Source of the DNA: Clostridiales bacterium Firm_11 | GTDB lineage: Bacteria > Bacillota > Clostridia > Christensenellales > Aristaeellaceae | Length of the DNA stretch: 64,000 bases | Assembly (NCBI GenBank): GCA_001604105.1 | Contig: LVAQ01000003.1 | Location: forward strand, 100,316-164,315 | Direction of reading: 5' to 3' | Shown: in pieces, positions 26,169-33,850 of the stretch | Numbering within the stretch: position 1 is the first letter of the stretch | How the letters are laid out: every line of letters starts with the position of its first letter | Made by a program: the position numbers and the translations under genes | The notes under the pieces: model-generated | Told to the model about the DNA's origin: nothing | Seen by the model: only the letters and a program-made list of their open reading frames with translations | Databases searched by the model: none

Positions 26169-27119
26169 ATGCGTACGGTGTTGATTACCGCCATAGGCTC
26201 GGCATCGGGTCTGGCGGTCAAACAAAGTCTGGAGGGCGCGGGGATGCGCGTGCTGGGGTGTGACATTTACCCCCGCGAGTGGAATGTGACCGCTACAGAA
26301 GTGAGCGAGTTTTTCACCGTGCCGCCCGCCTCAGATGCGAAAGCCTATACCGATGCGCTGCTGAGCGAAGCGATGGCGCGGGGTATTGACGCCATTATCC
26401 CGCTGACGGATGTGGAGGTAGACGCGCTGTGCTTGCGCAAGGGCACCTTCCGCGAGATGGGGGTTACGGTCTGCTGTCCGGATGCGCCCGCCGCGGCGCT
26501 GTGCCGCAACAAGCTGGCCATGGCGGAAGCGCTTTCGTTTGCGGGCATCGCCCGGGTTATCCCCACCTACCTGCCCCAGACCCTGCCGCAGGAACCGCCG
26601 TTTCCGCTGATGCTCAAGCCCCTGCGGGGGCGCAGCAGCCAGGGGCAGCAGGTGGTGCAGGATGCGCAGGCGTTGACGCGCGCGCTTGCGCTGCGGGATG
26701 ATTACATCATTCAGCCGTACCTGCCCGGGGAGGTGTATACCGTGGATTGCGCGCGGGATGCGTCCGACGGTATGGTCACCCTTACACGGCGGGAATTGCT
26801 GCGCACATCCAACGGGCTTGGAACAGCCGTGGAGATATGCCCGGATCACGCGCTGGACGCAATTTGCAGGCGCATCCTGTCGCATGCGGCCATCGTGGGC
26901 GTGGTGAATATGGAGTTTATCTGCCATGAAGGCGAATACGCCTTTTTGGAGGTCAACCCGCGCTTCTCCGGCGGGGTCGGGTTCAGCGTGCTGGCGGGGT
27001 ATGATTTCCCGCTGGCGATGCTGCGCTGCCACGCAGGCGTAAAGCTGCTGGATATGCCCGAGATCGAGCGCATGACCCTCGCCCAGCGCTATGAAATGCG
27101 CGTGACCCGGCAGGCGTAG
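26169..27119 (+). CDS. ATP-grasp domain protein (carbamoyl-phosphate-synthase-large-subunit-like)
   Basis: 316 residues from the ATG at 26169, with AAGGGGG 8 bp upstream; a GTG at 26148 is less likely. An N-terminal Rossmann-like preATP-grasp part ('VLITAIGSASGLAVKQSL', then 'GCDIYP') is followed by the ATP-grasp core: 'PFPLMLKPLRGRSSQG' (nucleotide Lys), 'DDYIIQPYLPGEVYTVD' and 'FLEVNPRFSGGVGF' (metal-binding Glu/Asn). Such enzymes ligate a carboxylate to an amine or thiol using ATP. Next to glycan genes it may decorate a sugar with an amino acid or carboxylate, but the substrate is unknown. Confidence 0.85.
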   Translation: MRTVLITAIGSASGLAVKQSLEGAGMRVLGCDIYPREWNVTATEVSEFFTVPPASDAKAYTDALLSEAMARGIDAIIPLTDVEVDALCLRKGTFREMGVTVCCPDAPAAALCRNKLAMAEALSFAGIARVIPTYLPQTLPQEPPFPLMLKPLRGRSSQGQQVVQDAQALTRALALRDDYIIQPYLPGEVYTVDCARDASDGMVTLTRRELLRTSNGLGTAVEICPDHALDAICRRILSHAAIVGVVNMEFICHEGEYAFLEVNPRFSGGVGFSVLAGYDFPLAMLRCHAGVKLLDMPEIERMTLAQRYEMRVTRQA

Positions 27120-27254
27120 CGTATGCGCCGCGGCACGCTTACGCATGCGTATAGCTGTTGGCGTTGCGCGTAACCGGGCAAGTGTAACGTACGCACGCGG
27201 CACGCCCGCGCGAGCGACACCCCGCAGGGCAATGCCAGCGGCAGCGCCAGCCCA

Positions 27255-27283
27255 TTGCATTTCCCCGCTGTTTCAGGTATCAT
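27255..27283 (+). promoter_or_regulatory. Promoter of the DegV gene
   Basis: TTGCAT (27255-27260), 17 bp, TATCAT (27278-27283). Confidence 0.6.
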
Positions 27284-27332
27284 GAGAGGGTGAACAACGT
27301 TCCACCAGTCTACAACAGAAGGAATGATAACG

Positions 27333-28220
27333 ATGAGCAACTACATTTTGAGCTGCTGCTCCACGGCGGATTTGCAACTTTCGCACTTTCAGGCGCGGGA
27401 TATCCACTTTATCAGCTTTCACTACCTGCTGGATGGGGTGCAGCTGGATGATGATCTGGGGCAGAGCATGCCCTTTGAGGAGTTTTACGCCCGCATGGCC
27501 GCCGGGGCGGATACCAGCACCTCACAGGTCAACAGCGATGAGTTTGAAGCCTACTTCACGCCTTTTCTGGAAGCGGGGCAGGATATTTTGCACGTGACGC
27601 TGTCGTCCGGCATCTCCGGGGTTATCAATTCCGCGTTGATTGCGAAGGAGAACCTGCAAAAGAAGTTCCCGGAGCGCAAGATCTACATCGTGGATTCGCT
27701 GGGCGCGTCCTCCGGCTATGGGCTGCTGATGGATACCCTGGCCGATCTGCGGGACGGCGGCATGGATGTGACTGCCCTGCGGGACTGGGCGGAGGCCAAT
27801 AAGCTGAACCTGCACCACTGGTTCTTCTCCACCGACCTGAGCTTTTACATCAAGGGCGGCCGTATATCCAAAACCGCGGGCATGTTTGGCAAGCTGCTGA
27901 GCATCTGCCCCCTGCTCAACATGGATAATCAGGGCAGGCTGATCCCGCGCGCCAAGGTACGCACCAAACACAAGGTGTTCAAAGAGATTGTAAGCCGTAT
28001 GAAAGAGCATGCCGAAGGCGGGCTGGATTATAGCGGCAAGTGCTTCATCTCCCAATCCGCCTGTGTGGAAGATGCCAAAGTGGTAGCCGCGATGGTTGAG
28101 GAAACCTTCCCCAAGCTGAACGGCAGGGTCGAGATCAATTATGTGGGCACCACCATTGGCAGCCACACGGGGCCGGGCACGGTGGCGCTGTTCTTCTGGG
28201 GGGACAAACGGGAAGCGTGA
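27333..28220 (+). CDS. DegV family fatty-acid-binding protein
   Basis: 295 residues from the ATG at 27333 (AGAAGG upstream with correct spacing; the ATG at 27324 is too close). Family landmarks are 'HVTLSSGISGVINSALIA', 'YIVDSLGASSGYGLL' and the C-terminal 'GTTIGSHTGPGTVALFFWG'. DegV proteins bind a fatty acid between two domains and act as FakB-type partners of the fatty acid kinase FakA, feeding exogenous fatty acids to phospholipid synthesis. No fakA is in the window. It is monocistronic, with its own promoter and a strong terminator. Confidence 0.93.
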   Translation: MSNYILSCCSTADLQLSHFQARDIHFISFHYLLDGVQLDDDLGQSMPFEEFYARMAAGADTSTSQVNSDEFEAYFTPFLEAGQDILHVTLSSGISGVINSALIAKENLQKKFPERKIYIVDSLGASSGYGLLMDTLADLRDGGMDVTALRDWAEANKLNLHHWFFSTDLSFYIKGGRISKTAGMFGKLLSICPLLNMDNQGRLIPRAKVRTKHKVFKEIVSRMKEHAEGGLDYSGKCFISQSACVEDAKVVAAMVEETFPKLNGRVEINYVGTTIGSHTGPGTVALFFWGDKREA

Positions 28221-28248
28221 GCCGTCGCCGTAATACCCTGCATACAGT

Positions 28249-28288
28249 CTGGCCGGAGGCGAGCGTTCGCCTCCGGCCAGTTGCTTTT
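28249..28288 (+). terminator. Strong terminator after the DegV gene
   Basis: CTGGCCGGAGGCGA (28249-28262) pairs with TCGCCTCCGGCCAG (28267-28280), then a T-rich tail. Confidence 0.9.
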
Positions 28289-28422
28289 TAGGCTGTGTTA
28301 AGTGAGGAAGCCGCGGCGGTCTTTAACGAGGGCGAAACCCTTTGGGGGGGGGGAGCCACAACAGCCGAATACCCGGCGTAACCGCGCGCCGCCTGTATAC
28401 ATCCTTATCGGGTTGCATTGCA

Positions 28423-28454
28423 AAGCCCCCGCTGCGTTACGCAGGCGGGGGCTT
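28423..28454 (-). terminator. Terminator of the secreted wall-binding protein gene
   Basis: AAGCCCCCGC (28423-28432) pairs with GCGGGGGCTT (28445-28454), 18 bp beyond the minus-strand stop codon. Confidence 0.75.
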
Positions 28455-28471
28455 ATATGGTTTGTGTTGTG

Positions 28472-30724
28472 TTATTCCACCAGCGATGGCCACTTGGTTT
28501 TGGCAAAGCTGTAGGCGGTCAGGATCGAGGCCTGATGGTTGGCGCTTACCGCGCCGCTGCCGTGGCCCCTGCTATCCACAAAGTGTACGCACAGCATGCC
28601 GTAATAATTGTTGACGGATGGGCTTGGGTTGAAATTCTTGACATCGCTGTAGCCATGCGGGAAACCATAAATGCTTACGGCGTATACGGTGCCGCTTACA
28701 TTGAGCAGCGCGGGGCGGTAATCCCAGGCGCCCTTGTTCCAGGTGACGGTTGTCCAGGCGCCCGCAAAATCCGGCCAGATGTACTTGGTGCCGTCATCGG
28801 CGATGATCTGCTTGAGCTGGGAACTGCTGGGGCGGCTGGATGTATAGGGGAAGCCGATGATATCGCACATGATTTTGGTATCCGCCTCGGTCAGGGGAAC
28901 ACAGTCCGCGTGATTCTGCCCCGACCAGCGTTTGATGCTGAATACCTTTTGCGTTTGCACATCCATCACGGTAGCGGTAGCGCTCTTGGGGAATATTGCG
29001 CCGCCCGCGTCCCCGAAGTCCCAGGCCACCTTTTTGATCTTGGTAAAGGTGCCAAAATCCGCTACGGTTGTACTGCCGCCGCTGCTGCCGCCGCCGCCGC
29101 TGATGGCGGCAATGGCCGCCGGGTACAGTACGGCGCTGGTTTCCGGCCCCACGGAGCCATCCACCTTTTGCTTGGCGGCGCGCTGGTAGTTGCGCGCGGC
29201 AACGGTGGTGGCGCTGCCAAAGGTGCCATCCAGCGTGCCGGTGTAGTAACCCAGCACCGAAAGTGCGTATTGCAGGCTATGCACGTAGATGTTGCCTTGC
29301 AGGTTGAGCGCTTCCTTGAGGGTTCCGGCCATGGAATAGCCCGCCGGCCAGATGGTCTGGGTAATGTAGGTGGTTAGATCGGCAGCGGTCATAATCAGGC
29401 CGGAAACATCGCTGTACTTGGCGTTGTAACGGGTGTTGTTATAATACAGGCTGCAATAGACCACGCTGTTTGTGGTGTAGGTTTCGGTGCTCACCAGCTG
29501 GAGTACAGTGCCGGAGGGCACGGTGATCGCGCCGGAGGAAGGCGCTTCCTCCGTGGTGAAAATGGATAGCCCTGCGCTGCCAACCCGAATGTACGTCTTT
29601 GTGGTGGAGGGAGTCACCCCGCCGCCCGAATCGTAGCTGGCGGTCACGCAATCGCCCCGCACATAGCCTTTGACCCCATTGGAAAGCTTCACATAATACC
29701 AGGCATAGCTGGCGACGGTTACGGGCGCGGCCAGCAGCGTGGCGGTGCTGTTTTTGGAGAGCAGGTAGCCGGTGCGCGAACCGTTGGCGGTCTTGCGCAC
29801 CACGGTGTTGGTGTTTGCAAGAACAGTGCCAATGGCGGTTTCCGAGCCTGTGCTGCCGCTGCTGGCGCCGTCCGCGGTCAGGTAAGTGCCCATAAGCCAG
29901 CCGTTGACATTGTTATAGGTTACATAATACCAGATGACCCCGCTGCTGGTGACGGTTTTATAATAGGCAAGGGTTGTACTGGCGGGCACAACCGCCAGCC
30001 TTGCGGATTTGGTGCTGTAGGATTTACGCAGGTTGATGCTTACTCTGGTCTTGACCGTACCCGTCTGCGTGCCTGTGGTGGTGCCGCTGCTGGAGAAAGA
30101 AGAAATGGCCAGCGGGTAAAGCACCTTTTGGGTATAGGGGCCCGCGTAGCCGTCTACATCCAGCTTATAGGCGCGCTGGAATGCGCGTACCGCGCTGACG
30201 GTCAAATCGCCATAGCTGCCATCCAGCGTGCCGGAATAGTAGCCCAACGTGCGCAAGGCCATTTGCAGGGCATAGACGCGCATGTCGCGTTTCAGGTTGT
30301 TTTCGGGCTTCATGCCGGTATAATCGGTCGTGGTCCAAAGCGTGCCGGTGACGTAGGTTTCAAGCTCCGCGGTGGTCTGCACGGCTACATCCGACCAAAG
30401 CACGTTGTAGCGGGCGTTGTCATACCATACGCAGCCGTATTCGGTGCTGTTTACCGTATAGGTATCGGTGCTCACCAGCATGAGCCATGTGCCTGCGGAA
30501 ACAACCACGCCGCCGCTGGCTGGGAGCGTATCTGTGGTAAATAGGGTGGCGTTATTAACGAGCTTGCCAAAGCTCATCGTGCTGGATTCACTGACCGCCG
30601 AGGCGGTGGAACCCACCGAAACCGCGTGGGCTTCAGGAATCGCCAATATCAATAGACACAAAGCCAGCAGAAGCGCAATGCTTTTACGCAGGGATTGGCC
30701 TGCGGTCAACCTGTTTATCGCCAT
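28472..30724 (-). CDS. Secreted modular wall-binding protein with two peptidoglycan-binding and two SH3-like domains
   Basis: 750 residues from the ATG at 30724 (GGAGAG upstream). Order: signal peptide (1-34, ending AHA); module A (about 50-115); peptidoglycan-binding domain 1 (about 148-206); SH3-like 1 (about 224-285); SH3-like 2 (about 296-363); a second module A (about 378-442); peptidoglycan-binding domain 2 (about 478-537); Gly/Ser linker; C-terminal domain (about 558-750). Module A plus the binding domain is duplicated. The C-terminal domain belongs to no family I can name; it has conserved-looking polar residues in 'QNHADC' (603-608), 'CVHFVDSRGHGSG' (712-724) and 'SANHQ' (727-731), hinting at a metal-dependent or cysteine hydrolase. 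An extracellular wall location is well supported; catalysis is speculation. Confidence 0.82.
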   Translation of the reverse strand: MAINRLTAGQSLRKSIALLLALCLLILAIPEAHAVSVGSTASAVSESSTMSFGKLVNNATLFTTDTLPASGGVVVSAGTWLMLVSTDTYTVNSTEYGCVWYDNARYNVLWSDVAVQTTAELETYVTGTLWTTTDYTGMKPENNLKRDMRVYALQMALRTLGYYSGTLDGSYGDLTVSAVRAFQRAYKLDVDGYAGPYTQKVLYPLAISSFSSSGTTTGTQTGTVKTRVSINLRKSYSTKSARLAVVPASTTLAYYKTVTSSGVIWYYVTYNNVNGWLMGTYLTADGASSGSTGSETAIGTVLANTNTVVRKTANGSRTGYLLSKNSTATLLAAPVTVASYAWYYVKLSNGVKGYVRGDCVTASYDSGGGVTPSTTKTYIRVGSAGLSIFTTEEAPSSGAITVPSGTVLQLVSTETYTTNSVVYCSLYYNNTRYNAKYSDVSGLIMTAADLTTYITQTIWPAGYSMAGTLKEALNLQGNIYVHSLQYALSVLGYYTGTLDGTFGSATTVAARNYQRAAKQKVDGSVGPETSAVLYPAAIAAISGGGGSSGGSTTVADFGTFTKIKKVAWDFGDAGGAIFPKSATATVMDVQTQKVFSIKRWSGQNHADCVPLTEADTKIMCDIIGFPYTSSRPSSSQLKQIIADDGTKYIWPDFAGAWTTVTWNKGAWDYRPALLNVSGTVYAVSIYGFPHGYSDVKNFNPSPSVNNYYGMLCVHFVDSRGHGSGAVSANHQASILTAYSFAKTKWPSLVE

Positions 30725-30795
30725 GGTGCATCTCTCCATTTCCGCGCATTCTCGCAACTGCTTACTTAACGAATCAGCCAGACAAGAGCATCACT

Positions 30796-30824
30796 ATAAT
30801 ATTACAATTTTATTACATTGTCAA
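30796..30824 (-). promoter_or_regulatory. Promoter of the secreted wall-binding protein gene
   Basis: Minus strand TTGACA (30824-30819), 17 bp of AT-rich spacer, TATTAT (30801-30796). The start codon lies about 70 nt downstream. Confidence 0.8.
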
Positions 30825-31008
30825 GGAAATTCCTTATTCTGATTGCATTTGATTCGCAATCATTGCAGGGTATTCCGCGTGGCCTCACAGGACGAAACGC
30901 GATGGCATGCGCGTACATCAGAACGCCGCTTTGCCGGGGAACAAAGCGGGGGCAGGCGGGTTGGAACCCCTTGTTTTTTACCTTTGTTACGGCTTTGGCG
31001 CTATGGCG

Positions 31009-32052
31009 TCATTCCGGCAGGTTGAGTATGGCCAGCGCCGCAATCAGCGCGTCCAGATTTTCCTTGGGGGTGGTGACGCCGGTGCAGAAACGCACGGCGG
31101 TGCGGCGCGTATCCACCTTGCACCAGTGCGCAAAGCTGAAACGCTCGGCCAGCTTATGCATCAGCGTGTTTGGCAGCACGGGGAAAATCTGGTTGGTTTT
31201 GGTGTCGCAGAGCATGGGGATGCCGTGGGCAAGGAATGTCGCCTTGAGCAGCTGCGCCTGCGCGTTTGCCGCTTCCCCCAACGCGCGGTAGCGACCGTTT
31301 TCCATGAGCGCGGCAAACTGCACGCCCAGCAAGCGCCCTTTGGCCAGCAGCGCCCCGCGCTGTTTGATATGGTAGCGAAAATGCGGCCAGCGCTCCGGTT
31401 TGGGCAGTACCAGCGCTTCGCCGAAGAGCGCGCCGCATTTGGTGCCCCCCAGGGTGAACGCATCGCAGTGGGCAGCCAAAAAGGCCAGATCCACCTGCGC
31501 ATCCGCCGCCAGGGCATAGGCAAGGCGCGCGCCATCGATATACAGCGTAAGGCCAAGCTCGGCGGTGACCGCGCGCAAGGCAGCCAGCTCTTCCCGCGTG
31601 TAGAGCGTGCCCAGCTCGGTAGGCTGGCTCAGGTACACCATCCCGGGGCGCACCATGTGTTCATGGGTTCCATCCTCCACATGGGCAAGGTAGGCTTCCC
31701 GTACCTGCGCGGCGCTCAATTTGCCGTCGGTTGCGGGCAGCGCGAGCACCTTGTGCCCCGTGGCTTCTACCGCGCCCGTTTCGTGGACGTTGATATGCCC
31801 GGTATCGGCGGAAAGCACCCCTTCAAAGGGGCGCAGCGCGGCGGCGATCACCGTCAGGTTTACCTGTGTGCCGCCCATGAAAAAATGCACGTCCGCATCG
31901 GGACACGCGCACTGCGCTGCAATCAGGGTACGCGCCTTTGCGCAATATGCATCCTCCCCGTAGCCAGCGGTCTGCTCCGCGTTGGTCTGCATCAGCGCTT
32001 CCAGCACCGCGGGGTGCGCGCCTTCCAGATAATCACACTCAAAACGGGTCAT
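31009..32052 (-). CDS. Low-specificity L-threonine aldolase family enzyme
   Basis: 347 residues from the ATG at 32052, chosen for the AAGGAGA upstream; the frame extends to 32112 without family content. A PLP enzyme that cleaves threonine or allo-threonine to glycine and acetaldehyde. Markers are 'HFFMGGTQVNLTVI', 'DTGHINVHETGAVEATGHKVL', 'LYIDGARLAYAL' and the PLP Lys in 'FTLGGTKCGALFGEALV'. It lies 117 bp downstream of purA on the same strand with no clear terminator between, so it may be the second gene of that transcript. Confidence 0.93.
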   Translation of the reverse strand: MTRFECDYLEGAHPAVLEALMQTNAEQTAGYGEDAYCAKARTLIAAQCACPDADVHFFMGGTQVNLTVIAAALRPFEGVLSADTGHINVHETGAVEATGHKVLALPATDGKLSAAQVREAYLAHVEDGTHEHMVRPGMVYLSQPTELGTLYTREELAALRAVTAELGLTLYIDGARLAYALAADAQVDLAFLAAHCDAFTLGGTKCGALFGEALVLPKPERWPHFRYHIKQRGALLAKGRLLGVQFAALMENGRYRALGEAANAQAQLLKATFLAHGIPMLCDTKTNQIFPVLPNTLMHKLAERFSFAHWCKVDTRRTAVRFCTGVTTPKENLDALIAALAILNLPE

Positions 32053-32169
32053 AACAAATCTCCTTGCAAGTGAGTTTGGGGGCGGGTTTTGGGCAATGCT
32101 ATCCGCGCCCATGCACGGGGTGCACGGGCGCGGAGGATGCGTTTGCCATGGGAAGGGCGTTGAGACCCG

Positions 32170-33447
32170 TCAGCGCCTGCGGAACGTTTCGCACCGCTTG
32201 GGGCCGGTGGAGATCATGTTGATGGGCACGCCCACCTGTTGCTCTAAAAAGTCCACATACTTACGGCAGTTCTCGGGGAGATCCGCAAAGCTGGTCACGC
32301 CGCGCACATCGCTTTTCCAGCCGGGCAAGGTGGTGTAGATGGGCGTGCAGCGGGCTAGCGTAGGCGTGTTGGGGAAATCCGTCAAAGGCTGCCCGTCCAG
32401 TTCATAGGCGGTGCAAACGGGTATCTCCGCCAGGTAGCCCAGCACATCCAGATTGGTCAGCACGCATTCTGTGGCGCCCTGCACCATGCAGCCATACCGG
32501 GTAGCCACGGCGTCAAACCAACCTACACGGCGCGGGCGGCCTGTGGTGGCGCCGTATTCACCCGCATCGCCGCCACGGTTGCGCAGCTCGGTAGCCTCAT
32601 CACCAAAAAGCTCGGTGGTAAAGGGGCCTGCGCCCACGCAGCTCGAATAGGCTTTGGTCACGCAATACACATCCGTGATGGCATTTGCGGGCACGCCCGC
32701 CCCTACCGTGCCAAAACCCGCCAGCGGCGAGGAAGAGGTGGTATAGGGGTAGATGCCGTGATCCGGATCACGCAGGCTGCCCAACTGCCCTTCCAGCAAA
32801 ATCCGTTTGCCTGCTTTGAGCGCCTTGTGCAGGAACAGTGTGGTATCGATGACCATCGGGCGGATGCGCTCGGCCTGCTCCAGCAGCTTTTGATAGAGCG
32901 CTTCCACATCGATGGGCGGCTTGTGGTAGAGCGCCTCCAGCAAGGCGTTTTTCTGCGCGGCCGCGCTGGTCAGGCGGCTGCGGAGCAGCTCCTTATCATA
33001 AAGCTGGCATACCTGCAGGCCGATTTTGAGGTACTTATCGCCGTAAAAGGGCGCGATGCCGCTCTTGGTGGAGCCAAAGCTCGCTTTGCCAAGGCGCTCT
33101 TCCTCAAAACGGTCAAAATCAATATGGTAAGGAAGCATCACCTGCGCGCGGTCGCTGATGAAAAGCGCCGGACGCGGGATGTCGCGGCTGATCAGCTCAT
33201 CATATTCGCGCAACAGCTTATCGATATCCAGCGCTACGCCCGGCCCGATCACATTGGATATGCTCGGGTGAAAAACGCCGGAAGGCAGAAGGTGCAGCGC
33301 AAATTTGCCATAGTCGTTAATGATGGTATGGCCTGCGTTCGCGCCCCCCTGAAAACGAACCACCACATCGCTGTCTTCCGCCAGCACATCGGTGATCTTG
33401 CCTTTGCCTTCGTCGCCCCAGTTGGCTCCCACGATCGCTCTCACCAT
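32170..33447 (-). CDS. purA: Adenylosuccinate synthetase
   Basis: 425 residues from the ATG at 33447 (AAGGAAAGGGG upstream). Converts IMP and aspartate to adenylosuccinate with GTP, the first committed step to AMP. The GTP loop is 'WGDEGKGKITD' (preceded by GAN rather than the usual GAQ), followed by 'GGANAGHTI' with the catalytic His. 'GSTKSGIAPFYGDK', 'ILLEGQLGSLRDPDHGIYPYTTSS' and 'TTGRPRRVGWFDAV' are family hallmarks. No purB or other purine genes lie nearby. Confidence 0.97.
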   Translation of the reverse strand: MVRAIVGANWGDEGKGKITDVLAEDSDVVVRFQGGANAGHTIINDYGKFALHLLPSGVFHPSISNVIGPGVALDIDKLLREYDELISRDIPRPALFISDRAQVMLPYHIDFDRFEEERLGKASFGSTKSGIAPFYGDKYLKIGLQVCQLYDKELLRSRLTSAAAQKNALLEALYHKPPIDVEALYQKLLEQAERIRPMVIDTTLFLHKALKAGKRILLEGQLGSLRDPDHGIYPYTTSSSPLAGFGTVGAGVPANAITDVYCVTKAYSSCVGAGPFTTELFGDEATELRNRGGDAGEYGATTGRPRRVGWFDAVATRYGCMVQGATECVLTNLDVLGYLAEIPVCTAYELDGQPLTDFPNTPTLARCTPIYTTLPGWKSDVRGVTSFADLPENCRKYVDFLEQQVGVPINMISTGPKRCETFRRR

Positions 33448-33497
33448 GGTGACGATCCCCTTTCCTTCGGTAGAGTCAATGAAAAACACCAACATTC

Positions 33498-33526
33498 ATT
33501 ATCCTATACGCGGGGATGTTTGTCAA
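33498..33526 (-). promoter_or_regulatory. Promoter of purA
   Basis: Minus strand TTGACA (33526-33521), 17 bp, GATAAT (33503-33498). The leader is about 45 nt, with no purine riboswitch. Confidence 0.8.
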
Positions 33527-33721
33527 CATGCCCGAACTCCCCGCCGCGTGTTTCTCAAAACGTTCGGCATCCGTTTGGCGTTGCAACAGGGGGCGAAACC
33601 CCGCCGGTATTGCCTGCCTATGCAGGGGTTATGGGCTTTTGCGCTGGGCGCTGCACACGGGATACGCCGCGGCGGCACAGGGCGGGATGGATACGAAGAA
33701 AGCCTGCGCTTTGGCAATAAA

Positions 33722-33750
33722 TTGACAAAACGTAGACGCTGCGGTATATT
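33722..33750 (+). promoter_or_regulatory. Promoter of the sortase-like membrane protein gene
   Basis: TTGACA (33722-33727), 17 bp, TATATT (33745-33750). Its position argues against translation starting upstream of about 33757 and supports the ATG at 33851. Confidence 0.8.
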
Positions 33751-33850
33751 GAAACCCAAACATGACCAAACGGCACGCAAAGGCGCGCGCCGTATCATCA
33801 GGGTGCCGTGGCATGCAGCCCACGGGCCTGCGGGCGGGAGGTTCGGGCGC

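Noticed and set aside
33392..33850. N-terminal extension of the sortase-like protein overlapping purA
   Set aside because: The promoter at 33722-33750 lies inside it, and the only good ribosome site precedes the ATG at 33851.
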